Shown: positions 42,849 through 52,604, counted from the first letter of the stretch. The stretch: 64,000 nucleotides of DNA from Desulfobaccales bacterium (GCA_041648175.1 JBAZPO010000001.1:124001-188000); one strand, 5' to 3'. Translations and numbers: made by a program. Notes: generated from the letters alone by a model not told the origin.

Positions 42849-44219
42849 TTACGTGGTCAGATGATACTTCTTCAACTTATACTGGAGCAAACTCTTGGTG
42901 ATGCCAAGAATCTCGGCGGCGCGGACCTGGATCTGGCCGCTTTTTTCCAGGGCCCGGCGGATCATCTGCTCTTCGATGGTGTCCAGGGCCTCGGGCAATG
43001 GGGTATGGAGCGGGATGAAGCGGTCGATCTCCAGTTTAGACTCGGCTGGGGCGGGCGCCAGCTCCCCGGGCAGGTCATGGGGAGTGATGGTGTTGTTGCT
43101 GCACAGGATGACCGCCCGCTCCATGACGTTTTCCAACTCCCGCACGTTCCCCGGCCAGGCATACTGGACCAGCACCTTCAGGGCATCCGGAGTGATGCGG
43201 GTCTTGTCCCGCAGATTTTCCTTCACATATTTGCTGATAAAGTGGGTCGCCAAAAGCGGTGTGTCTTCCTGGCGCTCGCGCAGGGGCGGCAGGTGGAGAC
43301 GGACCACGTTGAGGCGATAGAACAGGTCTTCCCGGAAGCGCCCGGCTTCCACTTCCTCTTTCAAGTCCCGGTTGGAGGCCGCCACCACCCGGACATCCAC
43401 CTTGATGGTCCGAGTGCCCCCCACCCGTTCGAACTCCATCTCTTGCAGGACCCTGAGGAGCTTGACCTGGAGGGACTGGGACATCTCCGCCACTTCGTCC
43501 ATAAAGAGGGTGCCGGTGTCGGCCAGTTCGAAGCGCCCTTTGCGCATGGCCACGGCGTGGGTGAAGGCGCCCCGCTCATGCCCGAAGAGTTCGCTCTCCA
43601 GCAAGGTTTCGGTTAAGGCGCCGCAGTTGACGGAGATAAAGCTTTTGGAGACCCGGTTGCTGCACTGGTGAATGGCCCGGGCGATGAGTTCCTTGCCAGT
43701 GCCGCTCTCGCCGGTGATCAGCACCGTGGCCCGGGACTGGGCCACTCTTTTGACCAGGGCCAGGATGTCCTGCATGACCCGGGATTCTCCCACAATATTC
43801 GGGAAACCGTACTTCTTGTCCAATTCCTGGTTCAGCAGGCGATTTTTCAGGATAAGATGACGGTGCTCCAGGGCCTTGGCGATGGTGACCAGGATCTCTT
43901 CATTCTTAAAGGGTTTCAGGACGTAATCGAAGGCGCCTTTTTTCATGGCCATGACCGCTTTTTCCACGGTGCCGTAAGCGGTCATAAAGATTACCGGCAG
44001 GTCCGGATAGAGGCGCTGCAATTCGTCTAACAGCTCGATGCCGGTCATCTTGGGCATCTTCATGTCGGTGAGGACGAGATCCAAATCCGAGGCCCCGGCA
44101 ATCTTGACAGCCTCAATGGCGCTCCCGGCCGTAAGGACTTCATAGCCCGCCTCGCTCAGGAGGGCCTCCATAACGGTGAGATAATTGACTTCGTCGTCAA
44201 CGACTAGGATCGTATCCAT
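42849..44219 (-). CDS. NtrC-family sigma54-dependent response regulator
   Basis: 456 residues: receiver (1-120, phospho-Asp in LVLTDMKMPK), AAA+ sigma54 activator (about 140-370, Walker A GESGTGKE, Walker B GTLFMDEV) and a Fis-type HTH (IQVRAAEILGITKSLLQYKLKKY). The sigma54-contact loop reads GAFTHA instead of GAFTGA. It lies 148 bp after its probable partner kinase. The targets are not evident in the window. Confidence 0.92.
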   Translation of the reverse strand: MDTILVVDDEVNYLTVMEALLSEAGYEVLTAGSAIEAVKIAGASDLDLVLTDMKMPKMTGIELLDELQRLYPDLPVIFMTAYGTVEKAVMAMKKGAFDYVLKPFKNEEILVTIAKALEHRHLILKNRLLNQELDKKYGFPNIVGESRVMQDILALVKRVAQSRATVLITGESGTGKELIARAIHQCSNRVSKSFISVNCGALTETLLESELFGHERGAFTHAVAMRKGRFELADTGTLFMDEVAEMSQSLQVKLLRVLQEMEFERVGGTRTIKVDVRVVAASNRDLKEEVEAGRFREDLFYRLNVVRLHLPPLRERQEDTPLLATHFISKYVKENLRDKTRITPDALKVLVQYAWPGNVRELENVMERAVILCSNNTITPHDLPGELAPAPAESKLEIDRFIPLHTPLPEALDTIEEQMIRRALEKSGQIQVRAAEILGITKSLLQYKLKKYHLTT

Positions 44220-44367
44220 AGTACTCCGGGCTCGGTTTTATCATGGAAATCCAGCCGTAGGGGAGGATTTAAAACCCGCCCCTACAGGACCTGTCATTTT
44301 TGGAGCGGTAGCCAATTGCTTCGGCCACGGGCGTTTATCATGGCCACTAAGTTTCAGCTCGATTGAG

Positions 44368-45843
44368 TTAACTCGCTTTCTGTGCTGCCAGATCGGGAAG
44401 GACCATGATAATCGTGGTGCCCGCTCCGACGGTGCTGTTAATCTTCAAGCTCCCCTGGTGAGCCTCGATGATGCTTTTCACAATAGGCAGCCCCAGGCCG
44501 CTGCCCTTTTCCTTGGTGGTGAAAAACGGATTGAGAATTTTTTTTAGGGTTTCGAGCTCGATGCCGTCCCCATTATCCTGAACCCAAATTTCTCCCCCGT
44601 GACCGTGGGCTCCGGGCAGGGTAGACACGGTCAAGTGACCACCTCGGGGCAAGGCCTGGATAGCATTCAAGAAAATATTCAAGAAAGCCTGGTGCAAGAG
44701 ATCCTGATCAACCATCAGGGGCCGGCCATTCAGCCGATATTCCCGGCTGATCTTTATGCCCAGGCGGTCAATCTCGGGTTGCAGCATTTCCAGGCTCCGG
44801 TCGAGCATGCCCTCCAGGTCGCAGGGACGCAAGTTAGGGATGCGGGGCCGGGCGAAATCCAGGAATTCCGTGACCTTTTCATTGAGGCGGTTGGACTCTT
44901 CCACAATAATCTGGGCCAGGCGGTTCTGGGGTTCATAGCGAGCCAGCCGGTCGCGCAGCAGCTCGGCCGTGGAACTGATGATCCCCAGCGGGTTGCGGAC
45001 CTCGTGGGCGACCCCGGCGGTCATCTCCCCCAGGGCGGCCAGGCGCTCGGACTGGTGAAGTTGTCCCTCCAGGCGGCGCTGCTCTTCCTGGCGGCGCTCC
45101 AGGATAAACCCGGCCTGCTTGACGATTTGCCGTAGAACGATAAATAACAGCCCCATGAACACGACCAGGGTGGCCAGAATGATGAGCCGGAAATTGGCGA
45201 TCTCTGCCAGATCCTCGGAGATATTCTGGGTAATCTCAATGACGCCCACGACCGGACCGGTTTGGGGCACGGCTTTGTCTTCCAGCCGGAAAGGGATATA
45301 GGCCTTGAGGTATTGGTGCCGATAGCGGTTCGGCCAAAAGATGCTCCAGAAGGGGCTATAGCCGGGTAACTCGAAGTAGTCTTCCCCGGCCAGGGCCTTT
45401 CTCACTCCCAGGACGTCGTCACTTTTTTTCCCCAGGGGCAGGTCTGAGGCGGTGCTATAGGAGAAGACTCCCTCCTGATCGTACTGGTTCAATTGCTCCA
45501 CATGAAAGCCGTGGATGGTGGTACGGACAACCACATCCAGCCGCTTGGATTGCTCCGGGTCAGACAGGGTGATGCGCCCACCCTTTTCAAAGGCCGTGGG
45601 CAGGACGAACTGCTGATAAATCTGGTGGTTCAGGTTGGAGGCGAGCAGGATCAGATAGTCTTCATTCTTTTTCAGGGCCATCTGTTGGGTCCGGAGGGTC
45701 AGGAACACCGTCAAAATAACGGTGAACACCAGAATGACCACAAAACCGGGCAGGGAGAAAAATTTTACCAACCCAAAGGTGTCCAGGTCTTTCCCCGGAC
45801 GCCACCAGGAAGTAGTGAGTTTGAGCTGCTTCATAATCCTCAA
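44368..45843 (-). CDS. Membrane sensor histidine kinase (NtrB-like output)
   Basis: 491 residues. Two membrane helices (about 30-52 and 222-246) enclose a periplasmic sensor domain of roughly 170 residues. The output part has HisKA with LAALGEMTAGVAHEVRNPLG (phospho-His) and HATPase_c with VQDNGDGI and KGSGLGL. The start overlaps the pgi stop by 4 bp, so kinase, regulator and pgi form one transcript. Confidence 0.92.
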   Translation of the reverse strand: MRIMKQLKLTTSWWRPGKDLDTFGLVKFFSLPGFVVILVFTVILTVFLTLRTQQMALKKNEDYLILLASNLNHQIYQQFVLPTAFEKGGRITLSDPEQSKRLDVVVRTTIHGFHVEQLNQYDQEGVFSYSTASDLPLGKKSDDVLGVRKALAGEDYFELPGYSPFWSIFWPNRYRHQYLKAYIPFRLEDKAVPQTGPVVGVIEITQNISEDLAEIANFRLIILATLVVFMGLLFIVLRQIVKQAGFILERRQEEQRRLEGQLHQSERLAALGEMTAGVAHEVRNPLGIISSTAELLRDRLARYEPQNRLAQIIVEESNRLNEKVTEFLDFARPRIPNLRPCDLEGMLDRSLEMLQPEIDRLGIKISREYRLNGRPLMVDQDLLHQAFLNIFLNAIQALPRGGHLTVSTLPGAHGHGGEIWVQDNGDGIELETLKKILNPFFTTKEKGSGLGLPIVKSIIEAHQGSLKINSTVGAGTTIIMVLPDLAAQKAS

Positions 45844-47309
45844 GTAATCCGGTACTTATCCAGGGGCGGCGGGGCGGCCGCGCCTTCCTGGCAAAAGCTT
45901 TCGAACCCCGGGCGGCCCATCAGGCCAGAGGCAGTCTGCTTGCCCCCTTCCACTCCCGGCTGCGCGTCAGCCTTGACCCCGAAGAGACCGGCCGCCGCCA
46001 CCGTCACCACCTCTAAGAGATAGATCAGTTGGCCGATAGTAAAAGGATTGATCTCCGGCAGGTGCAGCGTCAGATTGGGCCGGCCGGCTTTCATCAGATT
46101 AAAGGCCGCGGCTTGCTGTTCAGCCTCAAGCAGCTCCTTAAATGAGTGGCCTCCCAGGTGGCCGAAGGCGGGGTTATCTGGATAACTTCCTGGAATATCT
46201 ATATTATTCTTACACTTGTCCACGGTCAGGAAGGTAACCAGCTTGTCGTCCGGCCCTTCCATAAAAAGCTGTAATTGGGAATATTGGCCGGTGGCTCCCA
46301 GGGCGGTTACCGGGGTGCTGCCGTTAATCTGTTTGCCCAGACTTGCAGCCCAAAGCTGACTGAACCACTCCGCCAGGCCCGACAGGGCGTTGGCATACGG
46401 CATGAATACCAGGATAGGCCGCTTTTGGGCCGTGGCGAAGAGATAGAACAGGGCCGCCAGGCGATAGGCCGGATTGTTATCGATAGACGCATCTTTCAGG
46501 TGCTGATCCATAGCCCTGGCTCCGGCCAGGAGTTCTTCCACGTCGATGCCGGTCAAGAACGCGGGCAAAAGCCCTACCGCCGAGAGCACTGAAAAGCGGC
46601 TTCCCACCTGGGCGGGTACGGCCAGAGAGGGTAAATGTTCCCGGGCGACCAGACTCCGGAGGGCACCCTGGCCTGGGGCGGTGGTGACGATGATCCGTTC
46701 TCGGGCCTTGGCCTCTCCCAACCGGCCCTTCAACAATTGGTAGACCCACAGGAATTGGGCCAGGGTTTCTGCGGTATCACCGGATGTGCTGATGACGTTG
46801 AAGCTGGTGCGGCGCATATCCAGGCCGTCCAGCAAGCCCCAAAAGTGGTCGGGATCAATATTGTCAGCCACCCAGAGCCCCAGTTTATGATTGCGGCGGG
46901 CCATAGGAACCTTATTGTGTTGGGGTGGGCGCAGGGCCTGATGCAAGGCCCGGGGCCCCAACGCGGCTCCACCAGTGCCCAGCACCACTACATCCCAGCA
47001 CCACTCCAACAGCGGCTTGGCCACCTGACGGATCTCTTTGATAATATCGGTCTGGTAGGGCAGCTCCATGAACCCCGCCTGGCCGCTTTGCCGGCCTGCG
47101 GCCAGGTCTTGATCAATAGCCGCAAGGCGCGGGGTCAAGTCGCTTAAGTCGGTGTCTTTCAGGCCGCTGGCTCCCAGGAAATCTGCCATGGCATAATTGT
47201 GGTCGAGGCTTAGTGTCATGCTCTGAACCCACTTGGGGTCCAGGTAGCGCTTGGGTATCTCGACTTTCGGGGGACGGTTGCTGAAACCTGGTTCCAAATG
47301 TAATTTCAT
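45840..47309 (-). CDS. pgi: Glucose-6-phosphate isomerase
   Basis: 489 residues. It has VVVLGTGGAALGPRALHQAL (phosphate-binding), a central SIS domain with NVISTSGDTAETLAQFLW, and GHLGGHSFKELLEAEQQA towards the C-terminus. It interconverts glucose-6-phosphate and fructose-6-phosphate. It is the first gene of a transcript that continues into a sensor kinase and an NtrC-type regulator, an unusual link. Confidence 0.9.
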   Translation of the reverse strand: MKLHLEPGFSNRPPKVEIPKRYLDPKWVQSMTLSLDHNYAMADFLGASGLKDTDLSDLTPRLAAIDQDLAAGRQSGQAGFMELPYQTDIIKEIRQVAKPLLEWCWDVVVLGTGGAALGPRALHQALRPPQHNKVPMARRNHKLGLWVADNIDPDHFWGLLDGLDMRRTSFNVISTSGDTAETLAQFLWVYQLLKGRLGEAKARERIIVTTAPGQGALRSLVAREHLPSLAVPAQVGSRFSVLSAVGLLPAFLTGIDVEELLAGARAMDQHLKDASIDNNPAYRLAALFYLFATAQKRPILVFMPYANALSGLAEWFSQLWAASLGKQINGSTPVTALGATGQYSQLQLFMEGPDDKLVTFLTVDKCKNNIDIPGSYPDNPAFGHLGGHSFKELLEAEQQAAAFNLMKAGRPNLTLHLPEINPFTIGQLIYLLEVVTVAAAGLFGVKADAQPGVEGGKQTASGLMGRPGFESFCQEGAAAPPPLDKYRIT

Positions 47310-47400
47310 CTTAAAATTTTAGCCCAGAGAGCCGGGAGATTCAAGGGGAATCGCTGCGAGCTGCCGCCGGCCCACGCCACTTGTCCGTCTTTACGCCCGG

Positions 47401-47546
47401 CTAAAGCCAATGCTGTTCACTTAGGCACTTGTAGGGTCGGGTCTCCCCGCCCTGGTTCAAAATTGACACGGGCTGGGCGGGGAAACCCCGCCCCTACATC
47501 CGAATAGATATCGCCAATGCTTAAGTGAACAGCATTGCGGCTAAAG
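47401..47546. mobile_element. Nested inverted-repeat element (MITE-like)
   Basis: Outer arms 47401-47427 and 47518-47546 are near-complements built on CAATGCTGTTCACTTA. Inside, a second inverted repeat runs from GTAGGG (47431) to CCCTAC (47498). The total is about 146 bp with no ORF. No target duplication was confirmed by eye. It lies between pgi and the HK-RR operon. Confidence 0.55.
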
Positions 47547-47589
47547 CTACCTTTATTATAACCCAAAGGGTGACCGGTTTGGCCGCCCC

Positions 47590-47616
47590 TTTACAACCTG
47601 TAAAAATTATTGACAG
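47590..47616 (+). promoter_or_regulatory. Conserved upstream activating element, copy A
   Basis: TTTACA-N3-TGTAAA followed by an A/T run and TGACAG. It is 27 bp long, with 94 bp from its end to the -24 box. The same element occurs at 55972 and 62995. A perfect IHF consensus (TATCAA-N4-TTA) lies between it and the promoter at 47672-47684. Confidence 0.75.
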
Positions 47617-47709
47617 ATCTCAGCGCAAATATGTTAGTTTCTTGATTAGATTAATATATTTTTATTTATTATATCAACCGCTTAATCAAAATTGACTGGC
47701 AGCCCGTTT

Positions 47710-47725
47710 TGGAACGACCATTGCT
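47710..47725 (+). promoter_or_regulatory. Sigma54 promoter for the HK-RR-HK-RR operon
   Basis: TGGAACG-N4-TTGCT, one base from the TGGCACG-N4-TTGCW consensus. It lies 94 bp after the conserved element and about 95 bp before the first gene. Confidence 0.75.
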
Positions 47726-47818
47726 TTATAAATCTGTCGGACACCCCCCTCGGGTGCTCTTGTGCTCAGAGTAACTGGCGCAACTGGTTTTTTAAACCTT
47801 GGACGCAAAGGAACGCTG

Positions 47819-49474
47819 ATGCAATCGCAACACTACAAGAAATTATGGTGGAGCATCATCCTGGCGACCCTGGGTTTTTCCGTGATCCCACTGTTCTTTT
47901 TGGGCGGGGCGATCTATCACCAGTTCAGTGTTTCTTATACCGCCAAGATCATGGAGAACATGAAAACTCGGGCCGAGAACCGCTGCAATTCCATCGACCT
48001 GTTCTTAAATGAGCGCATCGCTCAGCTCACCAGTCTAGCCAATACGCAAACATTGGAACAATTAAAAAACGAAGACTATTTAAGTAAGGTTTTCAACATC
48101 ATCCAATCCCGCTCCAAGTCATTCTTGGACTTAGGGATAATCGACGAGGACGGCAATCACCTGGCCTACGTGGGGCCATATTATGCTGCCTTGAAAAAAG
48201 TAAATTACAAAGATGCCGACTGGTTCCATGAGGTTATGTCCACCGGGGTTTATGTGAGTGATGTGTTTCTGGGCTTCAGAAAAATCCCGCACTTCATCAT
48301 CGCGGTCAAGGTCCGGGAAAGAAACCAGAGCTGGATTCTCAGGGCCACCATTGATTCGGACATCCTGGAGAACATCGTGCAGCTGGCCTGGGAAGGCAAG
48401 TACGGAGATGCCTTTATTATCAACCGCGAAAACATCTTACAAACTGCCTCTCGCTTTGACGGCAAAGTCATGGAACACCCCGATGCCCCGAATTTCTCCG
48501 CAGCGACCAGGGGCATGGTGGAGGAGGCGGTCTTTCATGGCAATAACCTCTTGTATGCCACGGGCATCATCAAACTGAAGAAGTGGGTGATGGTCATCCA
48601 GGAAAACCCCACGGAGCAATTGACCCCGCTTCTGCAAGCACGTTTTCTCGCAATAATTATCGGATTAGGCGGGGTGCTCCTCATCATCATCGGCACTTTC
48701 TTTACCACCCGGGCCATGATGGGGCAACTGGTGCGGATGGAGCGGGACAAGGCGGCCAGCGACGAGATGGCGATGCAGTCAAGCAAGATGGCGGCCTTGG
48801 GCAAGATGGCCGCGGGCATCGCCCATGAGATTAACAACCCGTTGGCGGTGATAGGCGAGAAGGCGGGGTGGATCAAGGACCTGCTGGGCATGGAGGATGT
48901 GGAAAAGTGTGAGAACTTCCAGGAACTGGCCGATGCAGTCAACAAGATCGAGTATCATGTGGTGCGGGCAAAAACGGTGACCCATCGCTTACTAGGCTTT
49001 GCCCGGCGTATGGAGCCCATGGTCGAAAAGATCAATATCAATGAGGTCCTGGATGAAAGTATTGAATTTTTGAAAAACGAGGCTCGCTACCGCAATATCG
49101 AAATTCAGTCGAATTACGCCCCGGATCTGCCGTTGATTACCACAGACCAATCCCAGTTACAGCAGGTCTTCCTGAACATCATCAACAATGGCATCGATGC
49201 CATCGGCAAAGATGGTCAAATTCTCATTAATACTCGGCATCTCGCCAAGAATCATGAACTCTGCATAGAGATTCACGATACCGGCCCGGGCATGCCCAAA
49301 GAAATCATACCAAAAATCTTCGACCCCTTTTTCACCACCAAGGAGGTGGGCAAAGGCACCGGCCTGGGGTTGTCCATATCTTTTAGTATAATAGAGAAAT
49401 TAGGCGGTCGGATCATGGTGGCTAGCGCGGAAGGTCAAGGGACCACTTTTACCATTTATTTACCGGTGAGATGA
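47819..49474 (+). CDS. Membrane sensor histidine kinase with a dCache-type sensor
   Basis: 551 residues from the ATG at 47819 (AAGGA 7 bp upstream). Helix 1 (about 10-32) and helix 2 (about 275-300) enclose a large periplasmic domain resembling dCache (FLDLGIIDEDGNHLAYVGPY ... DADWFHEVMSTGVYVSDVFLG), a ligand sensor. The output has HisKA (KMAALGKMAAGIAHEINNPLAV) and HATPase_c (GKGTGLGLSIS). The gene is under a sigma54 promoter and heads a four-gene signalling operon. Confidence 0.92.
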   Translation: MQSQHYKKLWWSIILATLGFSVIPLFFLGGAIYHQFSVSYTAKIMENMKTRAENRCNSIDLFLNERIAQLTSLANTQTLEQLKNEDYLSKVFNIIQSRSKSFLDLGIIDEDGNHLAYVGPYYAALKKVNYKDADWFHEVMSTGVYVSDVFLGFRKIPHFIIAVKVRERNQSWILRATIDSDILENIVQLAWEGKYGDAFIINRENILQTASRFDGKVMEHPDAPNFSAATRGMVEEAVFHGNNLLYATGIIKLKKWVMVIQENPTEQLTPLLQARFLAIIIGLGGVLLIIIGTFFTTRAMMGQLVRMERDKAASDEMAMQSSKMAALGKMAAGIAHEINNPLAVIGEKAGWIKDLLGMEDVEKCENFQELADAVNKIEYHVVRAKTVTHRLLGFARRMEPMVEKININEVLDESIEFLKNEARYRNIEIQSNYAPDLPLITTDQSQLQQVFLNIINNGIDAIGKDGQILINTRHLAKNHELCIEIHDTGPGMPKEIIPKIFDPFFTTKEVGKGTGLGLSISFSIIEKLGGRIMVASAEGQGTTFTIYLPVR

Positions 49475-49490
49475 CCTGAGGAGGCGAGGA

Positions 49491-49880
49491 ATGGAGAAAT
49501 TTAAGATTCTTATTGTGGATGATGAGGCCGATTTTCTGGAGACGATTCTCAAGCGGCTGCAGGCCAGAAAAATTGAAGTCACCGGAGTGGACAGCGGTTA
49601 TAAGGCGCTGGAAGTCCTGGAGAGCCGGAATCCCGATGTCATCATCCTGGATGTCAAGATGCCCGGGATGGACGGCATTGAAACCTTGCGGGAGATCAAA
49701 AAGAAGAAACCCCTGGCGGAAGTCATCATGCTCACCGGCCATGCCTCAGTGGAATCAGGCATCCAGGGCATGCAACTGGGGGCCTTCGATTATGTCATGA
49801 AGCCGGTGGCTTTAGACGAGCTTTTGGAGAAGGTGCGCCAGGCCTATGAACGCAAGCTGATCCAGGAAGGCAAGACCTGA
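49491..49880 (+). CDS. Receiver-only response regulator
   Basis: 129 residues. A complete receiver: acidic pair DDE (LIVDDEAD), phospho-Asp in VIILDVKMPG, Thr in MLTGHAS and Lys in VMKPV. No output domain. It is 16 bp after the dCache kinase gene and probably relays phosphate to another kinase or regulator in this operon. Confidence 0.92.
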   Translation: MEKFKILIVDDEADFLETILKRLQARKIEVTGVDSGYKALEVLESRNPDVIILDVKMPGMDGIETLREIKKKKPLAEVIMLTGHASVESGIQGMQLGAFDYVMKPVALDELLEKVRQAYERKLIQEGKT

Positions 49881-49962
49881 GCGAATACCCTACGGCTTCC
49901 TACCGCAAGCTCTGAGAACGCCTTGAAAGGTTTTCCAGGCTCTTGGTGCGACTTGTTAGGGT

Positions 49963-50745
49963 ATGGGTGAAACCATGGATGCGCCTGAGAAAAGAGATTG
50001 GCTGCTGGATGAGCGCCTGCTGCAATCGCAAAAACTGGCAGCCATCGGTGAGCTGTCCGCCGGCATTGCCCACGAAATCAATAATCCCCTGGCCATCATC
50101 CGCCAGGAGGCCGAGTGGATGCACCTGCTTCTGAAGAAGCTCGAAGGCCGGGACATCGAGGAAATCACCGAACTGAACGGTTCGGTGCGCCAGATTGTCC
50201 AGCAGGTGGACCGCTGCACGGAAATCACCCGGAATTTACTGGATTTTGCCCGCAAGCGCGACCCCGTGATTCAGGCCGTGGACGTCAACCGGATCATCGA
50301 AGACATGACCATGCTGGTGGAGAAAGAAGCCAGGCATAACAATATCACTATCGTGCGCGACTATGGCCAGGAATTGCCGCACATCTTTAGTGACGCTCCC
50401 CAATTGCGCCAGGTAATCCTCAATTTTCTCACCAATGCCACACAGGCCATCGCGGCCAGCGGGGTCGTCACCATCACCACGCGCAGGCGCGGCAAAGATG
50501 CCGTGGACCTGATCTTCAGCGATACGGGCTGCGGTATCCCCGAGGAAAATCTGGGCAAGATCTTCGACCCGTTTTTCACCACCAAGCCGCCGGGTAAGGG
50601 CACCGGGCTGGGGTTGTCCATCTGTCATGGGATTATTCTGCGGCTGGGCGGGCAGATTGCCGTGGAAAGCCGGGTGGGCCAGGGCACCACATTCACCATC
50701 ACCCTGCCTTTGAGCCGGGAGGGGGATCTGTTTTCCCATGACTAA
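49963..50745 (+). CDS. Soluble histidine kinase without a sensor domain
   Basis: 260 residues that are almost only the kinase core: HisKA (QKLAAIGELSAGIAHEINNPLAI) and HATPase_c (FSDTGCGIPEENL, GKGTGLGLSI). It is similar to the core of the upstream dCache kinase, suggesting a duplication that lost the sensor. It may be controlled by the receiver encoded just before it. A Met at 49975 is an alternative start. The stop overlaps the next gene by 8 bp. Confidence 0.9.
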   Translation: MGETMDAPEKRDWLLDERLLQSQKLAAIGELSAGIAHEINNPLAIIRQEAEWMHLLLKKLEGRDIEEITELNGSVRQIVQQVDRCTEITRNLLDFARKRDPVIQAVDVNRIIEDMTMLVEKEARHNNITIVRDYGQELPHIFSDAPQLRQVILNFLTNATQAIAASGVVTITTRRRGKDAVDLIFSDTGCGIPEENLGKIFDPFFTTKPPGKGTGLGLSICHGIILRLGGQIAVESRVGQGTTFTITLPLSREGDLFSHD

Positions 50746-51157
50746 GCCCCGGATATTGCTGGTGGACGATGAAGAGCGCTTCAGGGACAACCTGCAGAAG
50801 ATGCTTAAGGCCCAAGGCTTGACCGTGACGGCCATGGACAGCGGGAATGCAGCCCTTACGGAACTCAAACTCCAGCCCTATGACGTGGTGCTCCTGGATA
50901 TCCGCATGCCGGGGATGGACGGCCTTGCCACTCTGGCGGAAATCAAAAAGATCGCCCCCTTTGCTGAGGTGATCATTTTGAGCGGCCACGCCTCCATGGA
51001 CGCCGCCATGGAAATCAACCGCCTGGGGGGCTACGATTACCTCATGAAGCCCTGCCCCCTGGAGGAAATCCTCCTCAAGATCGACGCGGCCTTTGAGAAG
51101 AAGGTGGAACGGGAAACCAGGTTGCGCCAGGTGCCGAGCCCCGAGCCGAATCAATAA
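50738..51157 (+). CDS. Receiver-only response regulator
   Basis: 139 residues. Full receiver motifs: LLVDDEERF, phospho-Asp in VVLLDIRMPG, ILSGHAS and LMKPC. Similar to the receiver at 49491 over its whole length, consistent with HK-RR pair duplication. The C-terminal tail is charged and has no DNA-binding domain. Last gene of the operon. Confidence 0.92.
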   Translation: MTKPRILLVDDEERFRDNLQKMLKAQGLTVTAMDSGNAALTELKLQPYDVVLLDIRMPGMDGLATLAEIKKIAPFAEVIILSGHASMDAAMEINRLGGYDYLMKPCPLEEILLKIDAAFEKKVERETRLRQVPSPEPNQ

Positions 51158-51220
51158 GGTCCCATGCAGGTTTTCCCGCGATAATCGGAATCAAGGTCCC
51201 TGTCCTCCACCCGAAGATTT

Positions 51221-52528
51221 TCAGGCTATTTTCTCCCCCGTCCCCCAGAGCCTAAAAACTAACGCGGCAATGATTAAGAGGCCCGCAATAATGGCAAACG
51301 GGCCCCGATAATCCAGTCCACCCCAGAGCCCGATCAGGGCGCCCGCCAGGAGAGGTCCGGCGGCGTGGCCGATATCGAAGACGGTGCCAAAGGTCCCCAT
51401 GGCCGAGCCCAAATGGTCCTCCCGGCAATAGTCGGCCACTAGCGCCGCAGCGGATGAAGTTACCACGGCCTCACCAAGACCGAACATGGCCGCCAGGAGC
51501 AAGAGCACGGTAAAATCTTGGAACCAGGGAATCAGGGCAAAGGGCAGGGCACAGACCCACATGCCCCAAAAGAGCAGGGGTTGGCGGCCATAACGGTCGG
51601 AGAAGCGCCCCATGATGGGTTTGGAGGCAATGGTGGCCACCATCTGCACCCCCCACAGCAAACCCGCCTGAAAGGCCGAAAGCTGTGCAAGCGTCACGGC
51701 ATAAATGGGCAGGAAAGCCTCTAAGGCTCCCAGGGACAGGTTTTGCACTCCCTCCATGTTACTGGTGAGAAAGACCCGCCGGTCCATGAGGATCTCCCTC
51801 ACCCCGGTTTTAAACTGGGCCAGAACCGCAGCCAGGCTCCGTCCGTGAGGTGCTGCCGCTGGCTCGGTTTGGCGGCGCAGCACCCAGAGAGCGAGGAGAA
51901 ATGACGCCAAGCCGCAGACCGCCACTACGCCGTAAATAATATGAAAGGTGGTTAATCCCGGCGTGGCCCCGGCAGATAACCGGGTCAGCAGAAATCCTCC
52001 CAGGGGCGCACCCAAGAGATTGCCCAGGATGGTGACGGACGAGAACCAGGACAACATTTCGCCGCGGCGGTTACCGGCTATTTGAACGACCACGGCCATC
52101 GCGACAGGGCCGTAAATGGCGGTGGCGAAGCCGTGAAAAAACCTAACGATTACCAGGGCCTGATAGGTGGAGACCAGCAGATAGGCAAAGGGGACAAGGG
52201 CAAAGCAGGCCAAACCCACAAAGAGGGTTTTGGTCTTGCCCAGGACATCTGCCACTACCCCAGCCGGCATTTTGAAAAATATCCCGGTGATTGTGGAGAT
52301 GGCCACGCAAAAGCCGATGGCCTCGGGACCAGCGCCCAGAGAAGCTGCAAAGAGGGCCAATACCGGGGTCCGGGCCAAGGCATAAGAAGTGCGGGCCAGG
52401 AAGCCCACGGCGCAGAGGCCGTTAAAAGGGGAGGAACAATTATTCAAAGGTTGTTGGTTCTGAATGTCATGAAGGGTGTAGGTTTCAAGGAATGTGCAGA
52501 ACGACTCGCATGCTTCATTTCCCGTCAA
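51221..52528 (-). CDS. Major facilitator superfamily transporter
   Basis: About 12 membrane helices in up to 435 residues. The loop VVADVLGKTKTLFVG between helices 2 and 3, and GRFSDRYGRQPLL between 8 and 9, are the MFS motif A copies. Homology-like sequence begins near residue 37 (GFLARTSYALARTPVLALF). The first start is TTG without a good ribosome site, so a start about 30 codons later is likely. The substrate is unknown; the pattern suits a drug or sugar exporter of the DHA1 type. Confidence 0.85.
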   Translation of the reverse strand: MTGNEACESFCTFLETYTLHDIQNQQPLNNCSSPFNGLCAVGFLARTSYALARTPVLALFAASLGAGPEAIGFCVAISTITGIFFKMPAGVVADVLGKTKTLFVGLACFALVPFAYLLVSTYQALVIVRFFHGFATAIYGPVAMAVVVQIAGNRRGEMLSWFSSVTILGNLLGAPLGGFLLTRLSAGATPGLTTFHIIYGVVAVCGLASFLLALWVLRRQTEPAAAPHGRSLAAVLAQFKTGVREILMDRRVFLTSNMEGVQNLSLGALEAFLPIYAVTLAQLSAFQAGLLWGVQMVATIASKPIMGRFSDRYGRQPLLFWGMWVCALPFALIPWFQDFTVLLLLAAMFGLGEAVVTSSAAALVADYCREDHLGSAMGTFGTVFDIGHAAGPLLAGALIGLWGGLDYRGPFAIIAGLLIIAALVFRLWGTGEKIA

Positions 52529-52604
52529 CCAGGGCAGGGGTCACCGCCGCGCGCTTTGCTTGAGACTCGGTAATCGCAGAGAAGGCGCTGCCAGCCCCCT
52601 TTTC

